In this document: positions 10,384-19,335 of the stretch, in pieces
Layout: every line of letters starts with the position of its first letter
How positions within the stretch are numbered: the stretch's first letter is position 1
Source: Niveispirillum cyanobacteriorum
GTDB lineage: Bacteria > Pseudomonadota > Alphaproteobacteria > Azospirillales > Azospirillaceae
Length of the DNA: 64,000 bases
Assembly: GCF_002868735.1 (NCBI RefSeq)
Contig: NZ_CP025611.1
Span: 2,797,001 to 2,861,000, forward strand
Reading direction: 5' to 3'
The notes under the pieces: model-generated
What the model was told of the DNA's origin: nothing
What the model saw: only the letters and a program-made list of their open reading frames with translations
Databases searched by the model: none
Translations under genes and position numbers: made by a program

Positions 10384-11523
10384 ATGCGGTCTATAGGCGT
10401 GATGATGATCAACGCCACGCCGTCAAGGCTCCGCCCTGTCCGCGAGATACTGAAACCCCTGGCCTGGTCGGCGGCCATCTGGGGCGTGGTCCTGGTTGCT
10501 ATGACGGCCGCGATGGTGGCGGATGCCCGCGACAAGGGACAGGAAATTGCGGCTTTGTCGGCCCTGGGCCAGGGGGCGCTGCACTACATACCGCTGGTGC
10601 TGTTGAGCTGGGCGCTGCATCAATGGTTCTCAGGACCATCCCGTCAGACTGTTGGCCGGCGTGAAGTGTTGCTGGCCCTGCTGCCGACCGTGCTGATCTT
10701 TCCGCCGCTCTATATCCTGTACCAGGCGCTGGTGGTGACCTTGCTGCGGGGACAGCCGCTGTCGGGCATGGGCACCGTATTGGCCCAACAGAGCCGGTTC
10801 GGCTGGTGGACCGACCTCCTGATCGTCATCGGTGCCTTTGCGTTGCAGGTGGCGCTGACGACGCACCGGTTGCAGCGCGAACAGGCAACGATCCTTCTGG
10901 AGGAACGCAACCGCAATCTTGAACTGCGTCTGGCGCTTCTGCAGGGGCAACTGGAGCCGCATTTCCTGTTCAATGCCTTGAACAGCATTGCCGCACTGGT
11001 CCGATCGGGCGATCGCGCCGATGCGCTGACGGCGCTGGCCACGGTCAGCGATCTGTTGCGGTTTGCCCTGCGCGCCAGTCAACGGCCCTGGGTGCGGGTG
11101 ACCGAAGAACTGGCCTTCGTCGATGCCTATCTGTCCATGCAGCGGCTGCGCATGGGCGCGCGGATGCAGATCGACCGGCGCGTCGCCGGTGGGGATTGGT
11201 CCACGCTGCGCTGTCCCCCCTTGCTGTTCCAGCCCCTGGTGGAGAATGCCGTCAAGCATGGGGTGGAGAGCACCACCACCGATACCCTGATCCTGCTGGA
11301 TCTGTCGCATCGGGGGGAGCTGCTGCATCTACGGATCGACAATCCCGTTGGCGCCGCCTCTGAGGGCAATGGCTTGGGTCTCGGCCTGACCCGACAGCGC
11401 CTCGACGCCCTCTATGGCGGTCGCGCTCTCCTGGAAACCAGAGTCGAAGATGGTATGCATGTCACAACCCTGATCTTTCCGGCGGAGGACATGGATGGCA
11501 ACGCTGTCCATTCTGATCGTTGA
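10384..11523 (+). CDS. LytS/YehU-type sensor histidine kinase
   Basis: The protein has four predicted membrane helices in the first ~150 residues, then a His_kinase domain with the phospho-acceptor motif LEPHFLFNALNS (His193) and an HATPase domain (PLVENAVKHG, then GLGLGLTRQRL). This is the kinase class that pairs with LytTR regulators. I placed the start at ATG 10384 because AGG lies 7 bases upstream; ATG 10402 and GTG 10369 are alternatives. The 3' end overlaps the response regulator by 29 bases. It is divergent from the acylase/oxidoreductase operon and may control it. Confidence 0.9.
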   Translation: MRSIGVMMINATPSRLRPVREILKPLAWSAAIWGVVLVAMTAAMVADARDKGQEIAALSALGQGALHYIPLVLLSWALHQWFSGPSRQTVGRREVLLALLPTVLIFPPLYILYQALVVTLLRGQPLSGMGTVLAQQSRFGWWTDLLIVIGAFALQVALTTHRLQREQATILLEERNRNLELRLALLQGQLEPHFLFNALNSIAALVRSGDRADALTALATVSDLLRFALRASQRPWVRVTEELAFVDAYLSMQRLRMGARMQIDRRVAGGDWSTLRCPPLLFQPLVENAVKHGVESTTTDTLILLDLSHRGELLHLRIDNPVGAASEGNGLGLGLTRQRLDALYGGRALLETRVEDGMHVTTLIFPAEDMDGNAVHSDR

Positions 11524-12283
11524 CGACGAGCCGCTGGCCCGCCGCAATCTTGAACTGGCCTTGGCCGATCAGCCCGGCTGGCAAGTCGCGGGCAGCTGTT
11601 CAAGCGCCGAGCAGGCAATACAGGTGCTTGACCGCCTGCAAATTGACCTGCTGCTGTTGGACATTGCGATGCCCGGCCGTTCCGGCCTCTCCCTGGCGCG
11701 GGAGATACTGGCCCGGCCTCAACCGCCCTTGATCGCCTTCGTCACTGCATATGATGAGCATGCCATCGAGGCATTCGAACTGTTCGCCATTGACTATCTG
11801 CTGAAGCCTTTCGATGACCGGCGGCTTGTGGCGCTGCTGGGACGGGCAGAGAAACTGATCGGCCTGCAGCAGGCTGCCCTGCTGGCCCCCGCGTTGGGTC
11901 AGTTCCTGGGTGAAAGACAGGCAGCCATGGCGGGGCAGTCCCCCCCGGTGCTGACCAGTCTCACCATACGCTCCATCGGTCTGGTCGAACGGGTGGAAGT
12001 GGCAGAGATCGACTGGATCCAGGCGGCGGGCAATTATGTCGAACTGCATGTAGGGGACAGGGTGATCCTGCATCGGGCGACCATGGATATGCTGGGCCAT
12101 CGTCTGCCGCCCGACCGGTTCCTGCGCCTGCATCGGACGTGCATCGCCCGCCGCGACCTGCTGCGCGCCCTGGTCCGCACGGGCGACAAGACTTGGTTGG
12201 TGATCCTGCGATCCGGTGTGGAACTCCCCGCCAGCGAGCGGATGATGCCGCAGATCCGCGTAGCCATCGGCGACGGGGCATAG
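11495..12283 (+). CDS. LytTR-family response regulator
   Basis: The 262-residue protein has an N-terminal receiver domain with acidic pocket Asp10-Asp11, phospho-acceptor Asp56 in LLLLDIAMPG and the conserved Lys in DYLLKPF. The C-terminal LytTR DNA-binding domain contains WIQAAGNYVELH and FLRLHRTCIARRD. The start ATG 11495 has a good ribosome site (GGAGG) 6 bases upstream and lies inside the kinase gene, so the pair is translationally coupled. LytTR proteins bind paired short direct repeats upstream of targets; a natural candidate is the adjacent divergent promoter. Confidence 0.93.
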   Translation: MATLSILIVDDEPLARRNLELALADQPGWQVAGSCSSAEQAIQVLDRLQIDLLLLDIAMPGRSGLSLAREILARPQPPLIAFVTAYDEHAIEAFELFAIDYLLKPFDDRRLVALLGRAEKLIGLQQAALLAPALGQFLGERQAAMAGQSPPVLTSLTIRSIGLVERVEVAEIDWIQAAGNYVELHVGDRVILHRATMDMLGHRLPPDRFLRLHRTCIARRDLLRALVRTGDKTWLVILRSGVELPASERMMPQIRVAIGDGA

Positions 12284-12432
12284 TGATTTCTGCGTCTGTG
12301 ATCGAGATGTGGCCACCATACGTCGCACCATCGATATCCAGGGTTTTGATCTTCACACGCAGCCGGTTGGACTTGTCCTGAAACGTGGCGAAGTGTCGAA
12401 TTCCAGCTTCACGGATTTCGCTGTCAAGCTCA

Positions 12433-12918
12433 TTATGGCAGCCGGTCAATCGGCCCGCCTGTATCAATCAAGGGGGCGGCGTCGATCTTTTCCGCGTCCA
12501 GCAGGGCGCTCAGCCGTTCCAACATGGCGACGACCATGGCCTGCTCCCAATCCGGCAGATGCTGAAACCGGCCGGAAAACAGGTCCTGGAGCATATCCGG
12601 CGCCTTGGCCAGGGTTTCCCGCCCCTTGGCCGTGATCACCACCCAGATCTGCCGCCGGTCCTGATCGCCGCGCCGCCGTTCGACCAGACCCAGCACCTCC
12701 AGCCGGTCAACCAGATTGGTGACCGTGGCCTGGCTGAACTGCACGGCCGATGCCAGCGTGCTGGGCGTGGCCTGCCCCCGCCTTGCTACTTCCTGCAACA
12801 GCAGCAATTGCGACGGCGTCAGGCCAGTGGCCGTCACCAACTGCCGTTCCGCCTGATCAGCCGCACGCATGATGCGTCGGATGGCCCGTAGGGCTGCCTC
12901 TGTACGGTGTTCAATCAT
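12433..12918 (-). CDS. MarR-family regulator of ectoine genes (EctR/CosR type)
   Basis: The 161-residue protein has the MarR winged-helix core, including LTPSQLLLLQEVARRG, the recognition-helix segment LASAVQFSQATVTNLVDRLE and the wing RRGDQDRRQIWVVIT. The C-terminal segment SALLDAEKIDAAPL resembles the conserved tail of the EctR/CosR group. Start ATG 12918 is preceded by GGCGAG; an upstream ATG at 12984 would add 22 residues unlike the family. The gene is divergent from ectA, the classical position for EctR, so it most likely represses the ect operon at low salt. Function is inferred from family and position. Confidence 0.85.
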   Translation of the reverse strand: MIEHRTEAALRAIRRIMRAADQAERQLVTATGLTPSQLLLLQEVARRGQATPSTLASAVQFSQATVTNLVDRLEVLGLVERRRGDQDRRQIWVVITAKGRETLAKAPDMLQDLFSGRFQHLPDWEQAMVVAMLERLSALLDAEKIDAAPLIDTGGPIDRLP

Positions 12919-12994
12919 GCTCGCCGATCGCTTTGCGGTCCGTAGGAATGCGCCTGCTTTACCGGGGACGATATGGGCCGGCAAGTGTGAATAT

Positions 12995-13011
12995 GCTTCA
13001 ATATATAAAGC
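12995..13011. promoter_or_regulatory. AT-rich imperfect palindrome, candidate EctR/CosR operator
   Basis: The 17-bp stretch GCTTCAATATATAAAGC has matching 4-bp ends and an AT-rich centre in an otherwise GC-rich region. It lies between ectR (start 12918) and ectA (13179). Known EctR/CosR sites are AT-rich pseudo-palindromes, so this is the best visual candidate, but the symmetry is incomplete. Confidence 0.35.
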
Positions 13012-13072
13012 AATTTCTCACCAAAACATGCGACAACCCTGCCCGTGAGTACATGCCATGCACGCAAAAAGG

Positions 13073-13100
13073 TTGACTAATGGGCGGGCTCCGTCAAAAT
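13073..13100 (+). promoter_or_regulatory. Candidate sigma-70 promoter of the ect operon
   Basis: TTGACT (13073-13078) is followed after 16 bases by CAAAAT (13095-13100), matching the consensus at 5/6 and 4/6 positions. A perfect 10-bp palindrome TTGGCGCCAA (13100-13109) sits where transcription would begin and could be an operator. The leader to ectA would be about 70 bases. Confidence 0.35.
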
Positions 13101-13118
13101 TGGCGCCAACCCAGCCGA

Positions 13119-13140
13119 GATGGGACTCATCGGTCCCATC
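13119..13140 (+). promoter_or_regulatory. Perfect hairpin in the ectA leader
   Basis: GATGGGAC (13119-13126) pairs perfectly with GTCCCATC (13133-13140) across a 6-base loop. It lies about 25 bases before the strong ribosome site (AGGGGGTGAAG) of ectA. There is no T-run after it, so it is not an intrinsic terminator; it may be a protein-binding dyad or an RNA element affecting translation. Confidence 0.4.
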
Positions 13141-13178
13141 AAGTTAATTCGAAAGATAAAATATCTAGGGGGTGAAGA

Positions 13179-13730
13179 ATGGCTTTGCCAGCCCACCAAC
13201 CCGCCGCCAAAGGCTTTCCCCACGGGCCTGTGGCTTTCTCCTTACGCAAACCACAGGCGGCCGATGGTGCCGCCATCCATCGGTTGATCGCGGCCTGCCC
13301 GCCGCTGGACGTCAACTCGCTCTACTGCAACCTCTTGCAGGCCAGCCATTTCGCCGATTGCTGCATCCTGGCTGAGGGGGCGGGACTGGTTGTCGGGTGG
13401 ATTTCGGGTTATCGCCTGCCGGTTGATCCCCGCACCCTGTTCGTCTGGCAGGTGGCGGTCGACCCCGCCGTCCGTGGCCAGGGGCTGGGCCAGCGCCTGC
13501 TGACGGCCCTGCTGGCCCGCCCCGGCCTGGGCGACATCACCGCCATCGCCACCACTATCACCCCCTCCAACCGGGCCAGTTGGGCGCTGTTCCAGGGTTT
13601 CGCTGACAGCCAGGGGGCGCCGTTGCGCCACGACACGCATTTTGATCGCGAACGCCACCTCGCCGGCACGCAGGAGAGCGAGCATCTGGTCACTATCGGC
13701 CCGCTGCCCACCATGCGCGCCGCCGCCTGA
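13179..13730 (+). CDS. ectA: L-2,4-diaminobutyrate acetyltransferase (ectoine pathway)
   Basis: The 183-residue GNAT enzyme acetylates L-2,4-diaminobutyrate with acetyl-CoA, the second committed step of ectoine synthesis. Visible features include RKPQAADGAAIHRLI, the EctA-typical DVNSLYCNLLQASHFADCC, and the acetyl-CoA-binding motif VRGQGLGQRLL (about residues 100-110), followed by TTITPSNRASWALFQGFA. A strong ribosome site precedes ATG 13179. The gene is first in the ectABCD-ask operon. Confidence 0.96.
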   Translation: MALPAHQPAAKGFPHGPVAFSLRKPQAADGAAIHRLIAACPPLDVNSLYCNLLQASHFADCCILAEGAGLVVGWISGYRLPVDPRTLFVWQVAVDPAVRGQGLGQRLLTALLARPGLGDITAIATTITPSNRASWALFQGFADSQGAPLRHDTHFDRERHLAGTQESEHLVTIGPLPTMRAAA

Positions 13731-13770
13731 CCGGGCCCCGCGCCCGCCAACAACAATGGGAACAACCATC

Positions 13771-15075
13771 ATGATGCCGACACCGACGGCCACCCCGCCT
13801 GACGTCACCACCTTCGAACGCCTGGAATCACAGGTCCGTAGCTATTCCCGCGCCATGCCCCGCCTGTTCAATCGGGCCGAGGGCGTGTGGATGGAGGATG
13901 CACAGGGCGGGCGCTATCTCGACCTGCTGTCCGGCTGCTCCAGCCTGAATTACGGCCATAACCACCCGGTGCTGAAGCAGGCCCTGCTGGATTACATCGC
14001 CGCCGACGGTATCGCCCACAGTCTGGATCTGCACACCGCCGCCAAGCAGGCGTTCCTGATTGAGTTGGAGCGGACCATTCTGGTGCCGCGGGGCCTGTCC
14101 TATCGCGCCATGTTCACCGGCCCCACCGGCACCAATGCCGTGGAGGCGGCCTTGAAGCTGGCGCGCAAGGTGACAGGGCGCCAGCATGTCATCGCCTTCA
14201 CCAACGGCTTCCATGGCATGACCCTGGGCTCGCTCGCCTGCACCGGCAATGCCGGCAAGCGCGACGGCGCCGGTGTGCCGCTAAACCATGTCAGCCATGA
14301 ACCGTTCGACGGCTATTACGGCCCCGGCATCGATACGGCCGACCTGCTGGACCAGCGCCTGTCCGACCCGTCCAGCGGGCTGGACCAGCCCGCCGCCATC
14401 CTGGTGGAGGCGGTGCAGGGTGAAGGCGGCCTGAACGTCGCCTCCGCCGACTGGCTGCGCAAGATCGCCGACATCGCCAAGCGTCACGGCGCCCTGTTGA
14501 TCCTGGATGATATCCAGGCCGGGTGCGGGCGCACCGGTGGCTTCTTCAGCTTTGAAGAAGCGGGGATCATTCCCGACATCGTCACCCTGGCCAAATCGCT
14601 GTCCGGCATGGGCCTGCCCTTTGCGCTGGCCCTGCTGCGGCCGGAACTGGACCAGTGGCTGCCCGGGGAACATAACGGCACCTTCCGGGGCAATTGCCAT
14701 GCCTTCGTTACCGCCACCGCCGCCCTGCGCCATTTCTGGCGGGATGGTACGTTCGAACAGACGGTGCATCAGCGCGCCGACCTTCTGGGCCGCCGCCTGC
14801 ACGCCATCGCCGCTCCCTATGGCGACCAGATGCGCGTCAAGGGCCGGGGTATGATGCAGGGCATCGATGTCGGATCGGGCGAGATCGCAACGCGGATCAC
14901 CGCTGCCGCCTTCGCTCGCGGGGTCATCATCGAAACCAGCGGTGCGCATAACGAGGTGGTGAAGGTGCTGGCCCCCCTGACCATCACCGAGGCCGAGCTC
15001 TCGCAGGGCCTTCATATCCTGGAACAATGCGTGGCGTTGGCCGTAACGCCCCACTACAGCGCCGCCGCCGAATAA
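13771..15075 (+). CDS. ectB: L-2,4-diaminobutyrate:2-oxoglutarate aminotransferase
   Basis: The 434-residue class III PLP aminotransferase converts aspartate semialdehyde and glutamate to L-2,4-diaminobutyrate. It carries the EctB start motif FERLESQVRSYSRAMP, substrate/cofactor motifs GPTGTNAVEAALKLAR and DDIQAGCGRTG, and the PLP lysine in TLAKSLSGMGLP. I chose ATG 13771 because GGGA lies 9 bases upstream; ATG 13756 would add five residues. The open frame continues back into ectA but that part is not EctB-like. It sits 40 bases after ectA. Confidence 0.95.
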   Translation: MMPTPTATPPDVTTFERLESQVRSYSRAMPRLFNRAEGVWMEDAQGGRYLDLLSGCSSLNYGHNHPVLKQALLDYIAADGIAHSLDLHTAAKQAFLIELERTILVPRGLSYRAMFTGPTGTNAVEAALKLARKVTGRQHVIAFTNGFHGMTLGSLACTGNAGKRDGAGVPLNHVSHEPFDGYYGPGIDTADLLDQRLSDPSSGLDQPAAILVEAVQGEGGLNVASADWLRKIADIAKRHGALLILDDIQAGCGRTGGFFSFEEAGIIPDIVTLAKSLSGMGLPFALALLRPELDQWLPGEHNGTFRGNCHAFVTATAALRHFWRDGTFEQTVHQRADLLGRRLHAIAAPYGDQMRVKGRGMMQGIDVGSGEIATRITAAAFARGVIIETSGAHNEVVKVLAPLTITEAELSQGLHILEQCVALAVTPHYSAAAE

Positions 15076-15093
15076 CCACCAAGGACACTCGAT

Positions 15094-15483
15094 ATGATCA
15101 TCCGCACCCTGACGGACGCCCGCGCGTCCGACCGTAATGTCTCGGCCCCCGGCTGGGAAAGCGCCCGCCTGCTGTTGAAGGATGACGGCATGGGCTTCTC
15201 ATTCCACATCACCACCATCCAGGCCGGGGCCGAACTGCCCATGCATTACAAGAACCATCAGGAATCGGTCTATTGCATCAGCGGCGAGGGCAGCATCGAG
15301 GATCTGGCCACGGGACAGGTCCATGATATCCGGCCCGGCACGATGTATGCGCTGAACCTGAACGACCGGCACATCCTGCGCGGCCGCACGGAAATGGTCA
15401 TGGCCTGCGTCTTCAACCCACCGGTGACCGGCCGTGAAGTGCATGACGAGACCGGCGCCTATCCGGCGGACAGGGCAGCGTGA
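15094..15483 (+). CDS. ectC: L-ectoine synthase
   Basis: The 129-residue cupin enzyme closes N-gamma-acetyl-diaminobutyrate to ectoine. The cupin motifs are visible in [20 protein letters not shown] and in [14 protein letters not shown], which include the metal-binding Glu/Tyr/His positions known for EctC. Length equals that of characterised EctC proteins. The gene is 18 bases after ectB and the operon continues into ectD. Confidence 0.97.
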   Translation: MIIRTLTDARASDRNVSAPGWESARLLLKDDGMGFSFHITTIQAGAELPMHYKNHQESVYCISGEGSIEDLATGQVHDIRPGTMYALNLNDRHILRGRTEMVMACVFNPPVTGREVHDETGAYPADRAA

Positions 15484-15532
15484 TGATCATGCACCGCCGC
15501 TCTTGCCCGGAATTTCATTGCGAGACCATCTC

Positions 15533-16450
15533 ATGACCGATCATTACCCCTCCCGCTGCGCCGACCAGGCGCAGTTGCTGCCGCGCCTCGACCCCGTAGT
15601 ACATGGCGCTTGGCGTCCCGATGCCCCTCTGTTCCAGACCCAGACCGCCTTCTTCGAGGAAAATGGCTATCTCGTGCTGGAAAACCTGTTCGGGGCTGAA
15701 GAGGTCGATACCCTGCGCGCCGAGGCGGCGGGCCTTCTGGGCCATCCAAAGGGGCTGAAGCCGGACACCATCATCACCGAACCCGGTGGCACAGAGGTGC
15801 GGTCGATTTTCGAGATCCACCGCCAGAACGCCATGATGGCCTGGCTGGCCGCCGATGCGCGGTTGTCGGAGGTGGCGCGGTTCCTGCTGGCCGACGATGT
15901 ATATATCCACCAGTCGCGCCTGAACTACAAACCCGGCTTCCAAGGGCGGGAGTTCTATTGGCATTCCGATTTCGAAACCTGGCATGTGGAAGACGGGATG
16001 CCCCGTATGCGGGCCCTGTCCATGTCGGTGCTGCTGGCCCGCAACACGCCGCATAACGGGCCGCTGATGCTGATCCCCGGATCGCATCGGGAATTTCTGA
16101 CTTGCGTGGGGGAAACGCCAGAGAACCATTACAAATCTTCACTGAAGAAGCAGGAGTACGGCGTCCCGGATGAGGACAGTCTGGCCGATCTGGTCAACCG
16201 CCACGGCATTGTCGCCCCCACGGGCGAACCGGGGACGGTGATCATCTTCGACTGCAATATCATGCACGGGTCGAACGGCAATATCACGCCCCTGCCCAGG
16301 GCCAATGCCTTCCTGGTCTACAATGCGCTGTCCAACCGCTTGCAAGAACCGTTCGGCAAGGTGAGCCCCCGCCCGGACTTCATCGCCGCGCGGCGCGACA
16401 TCGCCGCCATCCAACCCATGCCGGGCCCGTTAACGCGGAGTGCCGCATGA
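15533..16450 (+). CDS. ectD: Ectoine 5-hydroxylase, Fe(II)/2-oxoglutarate dioxygenase
   Basis: The 305-residue enzyme converts ectoine to 5-hydroxyectoine. The iron ligands of the facial triad are His144 and Asp146 in FYWHSDFETWH and His245 in DCNIMHGSNGN, and the EctD signature QSRLNYKPGFQGREFYWH is intact. The start is ATG 15533 after ectC; an upstream in-frame ATG inside ectC lacks family similarity. The last codons overlap the ask start by four bases. Presence of ectD means the cell can make hydroxyectoine, often linked to heat and desiccation tolerance. Confidence 0.96.
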   Translation: MTDHYPSRCADQAQLLPRLDPVVHGAWRPDAPLFQTQTAFFEENGYLVLENLFGAEEVDTLRAEAAGLLGHPKGLKPDTIITEPGGTEVRSIFEIHRQNAMMAWLAADARLSEVARFLLADDVYIHQSRLNYKPGFQGREFYWHSDFETWHVEDGMPRMRALSMSVLLARNTPHNGPLMLIPGSHREFLTCVGETPENHYKSSLKKQEYGVPDEDSLADLVNRHGIVAPTGEPGTVIIFDCNIMHGSNGNITPLPRANAFLVYNALSNRLQEPFGKVSPRPDFIAARRDIAAIQPMPGPLTRSAA

Positions 16451-17892
16451 TGACGGGTCATACGATCGAAAAGATCGGCGGCACCTCCATCGCCGCCACG
16501 CAGACCGTGTTGGACAACGTGCTGATCGGCGACCGGCAGGGACCGGCGCTGTATGGCCGCGCCTTCGTCGTTTCCGCCTATGCCGGCATCACCGACCTGC
16601 TGCTGGAACACAAGACAACGGGCGAGCCCGGCGTCTATGCGGCGTTCATCAAGGATGCCAACGGGGATAACTGGACCCATGCCCTGGATCGGGTGGCCGC
16701 TGCCATGGTGGCGCGCAACGCCGCCATTTTCACCGAAGAAGGCGACAGCCGGCGTCAGGCCGACGCCTTCGTGGCGGAGCGGATCGGCGGTGTGCACCAA
16801 TGCCTGGACGACCTGCACCGGCTGCGTTCCCATGGACATTTCCGGCTGGCCGAGCCGCTGGCGGCGGTGCGGGAAATGCTGGCCGGGCTAGGCGAGGCGC
16901 ATAGCGCCCACAATACCGCCCTGCTGCTGCGCGGCCACGGCGTCAATGCGCGGATGGTGGACCTGACCGGCTGGCGCGACACGGCCCAGCCCGACCTGGA
17001 CCAGCGCATCGCCGATGGCATGGCCGGCATCGACCTGTCGGACACGCTGCCCATCATCACCGGCTATGCCCAGTGCCGGGGTGGGATGGTGGCCCGTTAT
17101 GACCGGGGCTATTCGGAGATGACCTTTTCACGCATCGCCGTGCTGACCGGTGCCGCAGAAGCCATCATCCATAAGGAATTCCACCTGTCGAGCGCCGACC
17201 CCAAACTGGTGGGTCCGGGAAATGCCCGCAAGATCGGCCGCACCAACTATGACGTTGCCGATCAGTTGGCCAATCTGGGCATGGAGGCCATCCACCCGCG
17301 CGCCGGGCGTGGATTGCGTCAGGCCGGCATCCGGCTGCGGGTGAAGAATACCTTCGATCCGGCCGATGACGGCACCCTGATCTGCGGCGATTACTTTTCC
17401 GATTGCCCAAGAGTGGAGATCGTCACCGGTCTTCGAAACGGCACGGCGCTGGAGTTCTTCGAGCAGGACATGGTGGGGGAGAAGGGCTACGACGCCGGTA
17501 TCCTGGAGGCGCTGACCCGCCATCGCGCCTGGATCATCGCCAAATCCAGCAATGCCAATACCATCACCCATTATCTGCGGGCCGACGGCAGCGCCGTCCA
17601 GAAGGTGGTCGAGGAGTTGGAGGCCCGGTTTCCCACGGCCGGCCTGGCCACCCACGCCATTTCCATTGTCGCCATCATCGGCAGTGACCTGAACCGACCG
17701 GGCCTGCTGGCCGATGCCCTGGCCGCCCTGGCCGGGGCCGGCGTGCCGGTCATGGGCATCCAGCATCAGATCCGCAATGTCGATGTCCAGTTCATCCTGG
17801 CCCGGTCGGATTTCGACCGCGCCGTGCGGGCCCTACATGACGGGTTGATCGGAGCGGATGACATCCGTCCGGTCGCCGCCATCGCCGCCTGA
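16447..17892 (+). CDS. ask: Aspartate kinase dedicated to ectoine synthesis (Ask_ect)
   Basis: The 481-residue kinase phosphorylates aspartate, the first step toward aspartate semialdehyde for EctB. The N-terminal kinase motif is IEKIGGTSIAA (a KxGGTS variant), with MTFSRIAVLTGA in the catalytic core and an ACT-type regulatory region near residues 390-470 (HAISIVAIIGSDL). ectABCD-ask operons typically carry this feedback-relaxed isoenzyme. The start overlaps the ectD stop (ATGA). Its location, not only its sequence, supports the ectoine role over lysine/threonine synthesis. Confidence 0.93.
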   Translation: MMTGHTIEKIGGTSIAATQTVLDNVLIGDRQGPALYGRAFVVSAYAGITDLLLEHKTTGEPGVYAAFIKDANGDNWTHALDRVAAAMVARNAAIFTEEGDSRRQADAFVAERIGGVHQCLDDLHRLRSHGHFRLAEPLAAVREMLAGLGEAHSAHNTALLLRGHGVNARMVDLTGWRDTAQPDLDQRIADGMAGIDLSDTLPIITGYAQCRGGMVARYDRGYSEMTFSRIAVLTGAAEAIIHKEFHLSSADPKLVGPGNARKIGRTNYDVADQLANLGMEAIHPRAGRGLRQAGIRLRVKNTFDPADDGTLICGDYFSDCPRVEIVTGLRNGTALEFFEQDMVGEKGYDAGILEALTRHRAWIIAKSSNANTITHYLRADGSAVQKVVEELEARFPTAGLATHAISIVAIIGSDLNRPGLLADALAALAGAGVPVMGIQHQIRNVDVQFILARSDFDRAVRALHDGLIGADDIRPVAAIAA

Positions 17893-17910
17893 TCCGTTGA
17901 GAGGCCTGCC

Positions 17911-19335
17911 ATGATCACCGTCAGTTTCGCGGCCTTCCTGCTGCTGTTCCTGGGTGTCGGACTTTTCTCTGTTTCTCGGTCGCGCCGCACTCGGCGGGAT
18001 TATTATCTGGCCAGCAACAGCGTAGCGCCCTGGCTGGTCGGTCTGTCGGCAGTGGCGACGAACAATTCCGGTTACATGTTCATCGGCGTCATCGGCTACA
18101 CCTACACGGTCGGCTTGTCGTCGGTCTGGCTGATGCTGGGCTGGATCGCCGGCGACTTGCTGGCCTCGCTGTTCATCCATGGCCGCCTGCGCGAGGCCAC
18201 GGCCCGCACGGGCGAAGCCTCCTTCGGGTCGGTGCTGGCCGGATGGCAAGGGGGCGACATGCTTCTATGGCGGCGGATGGCTGCCATCATCACTGTGATC
18301 TTCCTGGGTGCCTATGCGGCCGCGCAGATCGCGGCGGGCGGCAAGGCCTTGCACGGCGTGCTGGACTGGTCGCCGACCCTGGGCGCCTGGATCGTTGCGG
18401 CCATGATCCTGGCTTATTGTCTGGCCGGCGGTATCCGCGCCAGCATCTGGACCGACGCGGCACAGAGCAGTGTTATGTTGCTGGCCATGGGGCTTCTGTT
18501 CCTGGTCGCCGTGGACGGGCGGGGCGGTTGGGATGCCAGCATCGCGCAGATGGGTGCCATCGACGGGTTCCTGTCGCTGACCCCGCCGGACCTGCTGCTG
18601 CCCGGCCTGTCCGGTCTGGTGCTGTTCATCGTCGGCTGGATGTTCGCGGGCATCAGCGTCATCGGTCAGCCGCATGTCATGGTACGGTTCATGGCGCTGG
18701 ACCGGCCGGAGGGCATGGCGCGGGCCCGCGTCTGGTACTATTCCTTCTTCACCCTGTTCTATCTGCTGACCACCGGGGTCGGCCTGCTGTCGCGGCTGTA
18801 CCTGCCGGGTCTGGCCGAACTCGACCCGGAAATGGCCCTGCCGACAATGGCGCTGGAATTGTTGCCGCCGGTGCTGGTGGGGGTGGTTCTGGCCGGCATC
18901 TTCGCCGCCACCATGTCCACGGCCGACAGTCTGGTGCTCGCCTGTTCGGCTGCCATCACCCATGATCTGGTGCCCGAACGGCTGGAGGCGCCCTGGGCCT
19001 TGAAGCTGGCGACGGCGGGGGTCACCGGCTTCGCCTTGCTGATCGCGCTGGCTGGCACGCAAAGCGTGTTCAGCCTAGTCATCCTGTCCTGGTCGACCCT
19101 GGCCGTGGCCTTCGGCCCCATGCTGATCCTGCTGGCCCTGGGCCGGGACGTGCCGCAACGCACGGCCATCGCCATGATGCTGGCAGGCGTCGCCGTGGCC
19201 CTGGGCTGGCGGCTGCTGGGCTGGCACAATGATGTCTATGAAGGGATGCCGGGCATACTGGTCGGACTGGCCTTGGGTTACGCCCTTTCATCGCCATTGC
19301 GGGGCGGCACCATGACGGCCCCCATCGCACGATGA
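17911..19335 (+). CDS. Sodium:solute symporter family transporter
   Basis: The 474-residue protein has about 13 membrane helices and the SSS-family pattern, including YYLASNSVAPWLVGLSAVAT, AGISVIGQPHVMVRFMALD (PutP-like) and the Na+-site segment FAATMSTADSLVLACSAAI. It resembles the PutP/proline-betaine branch. It lies 18 bases after ask and overlaps the next transporter, so it is probably co-induced by osmotic stress. Likely role: uptake or recovery of ectoine, proline or another compatible solute. Substrate is inferred from context only. Confidence 0.85.
   Translation: MITVSFAAFLLLFLGVGLFSVSRSRRTRRDYYLASNSVAPWLVGLSAVATNNSGYMFIGVIGYTYTVGLSSVWLMLGWIAGDLLASLFIHGRLREATARTGEASFGSVLAGWQGGDMLLWRRMAAIITVIFLGAYAAAQIAAGGKALHGVLDWSPTLGAWIVAAMILAYCLAGGIRASIWTDAAQSSVMLLAMGLLFLVAVDGRGGWDASIAQMGAIDGFLSLTPPDLLLPGLSGLVLFIVGWMFAGISVIGQPHVMVRFMALDRPEGMARARVWYYSFFTLFYLLTTGVGLLSRLYLPGLAELDPEMALPTMALELLPPVLVGVVLAGIFAATMSTADSLVLACSAAITHDLVPERLEAPWALKLATAGVTGFALLIALAGTQSVFSLVILSWSTLAVAFGPMLILLALGRDVPQRTAIAMMLAGVAVALGWRLLGWHNDVYEGMPGILVGLALGYALSSPLRGGTMTAPIAR

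Noticed and set aside
13642-13770. N-terminal extension of ectB overlapping ectA
   Set aside because: The extra residues are Pro/Arg-rich and out of keeping with EctB proteins, which begin just before FERLES; a ribosome-site-like GGGA supports ATG 13771.
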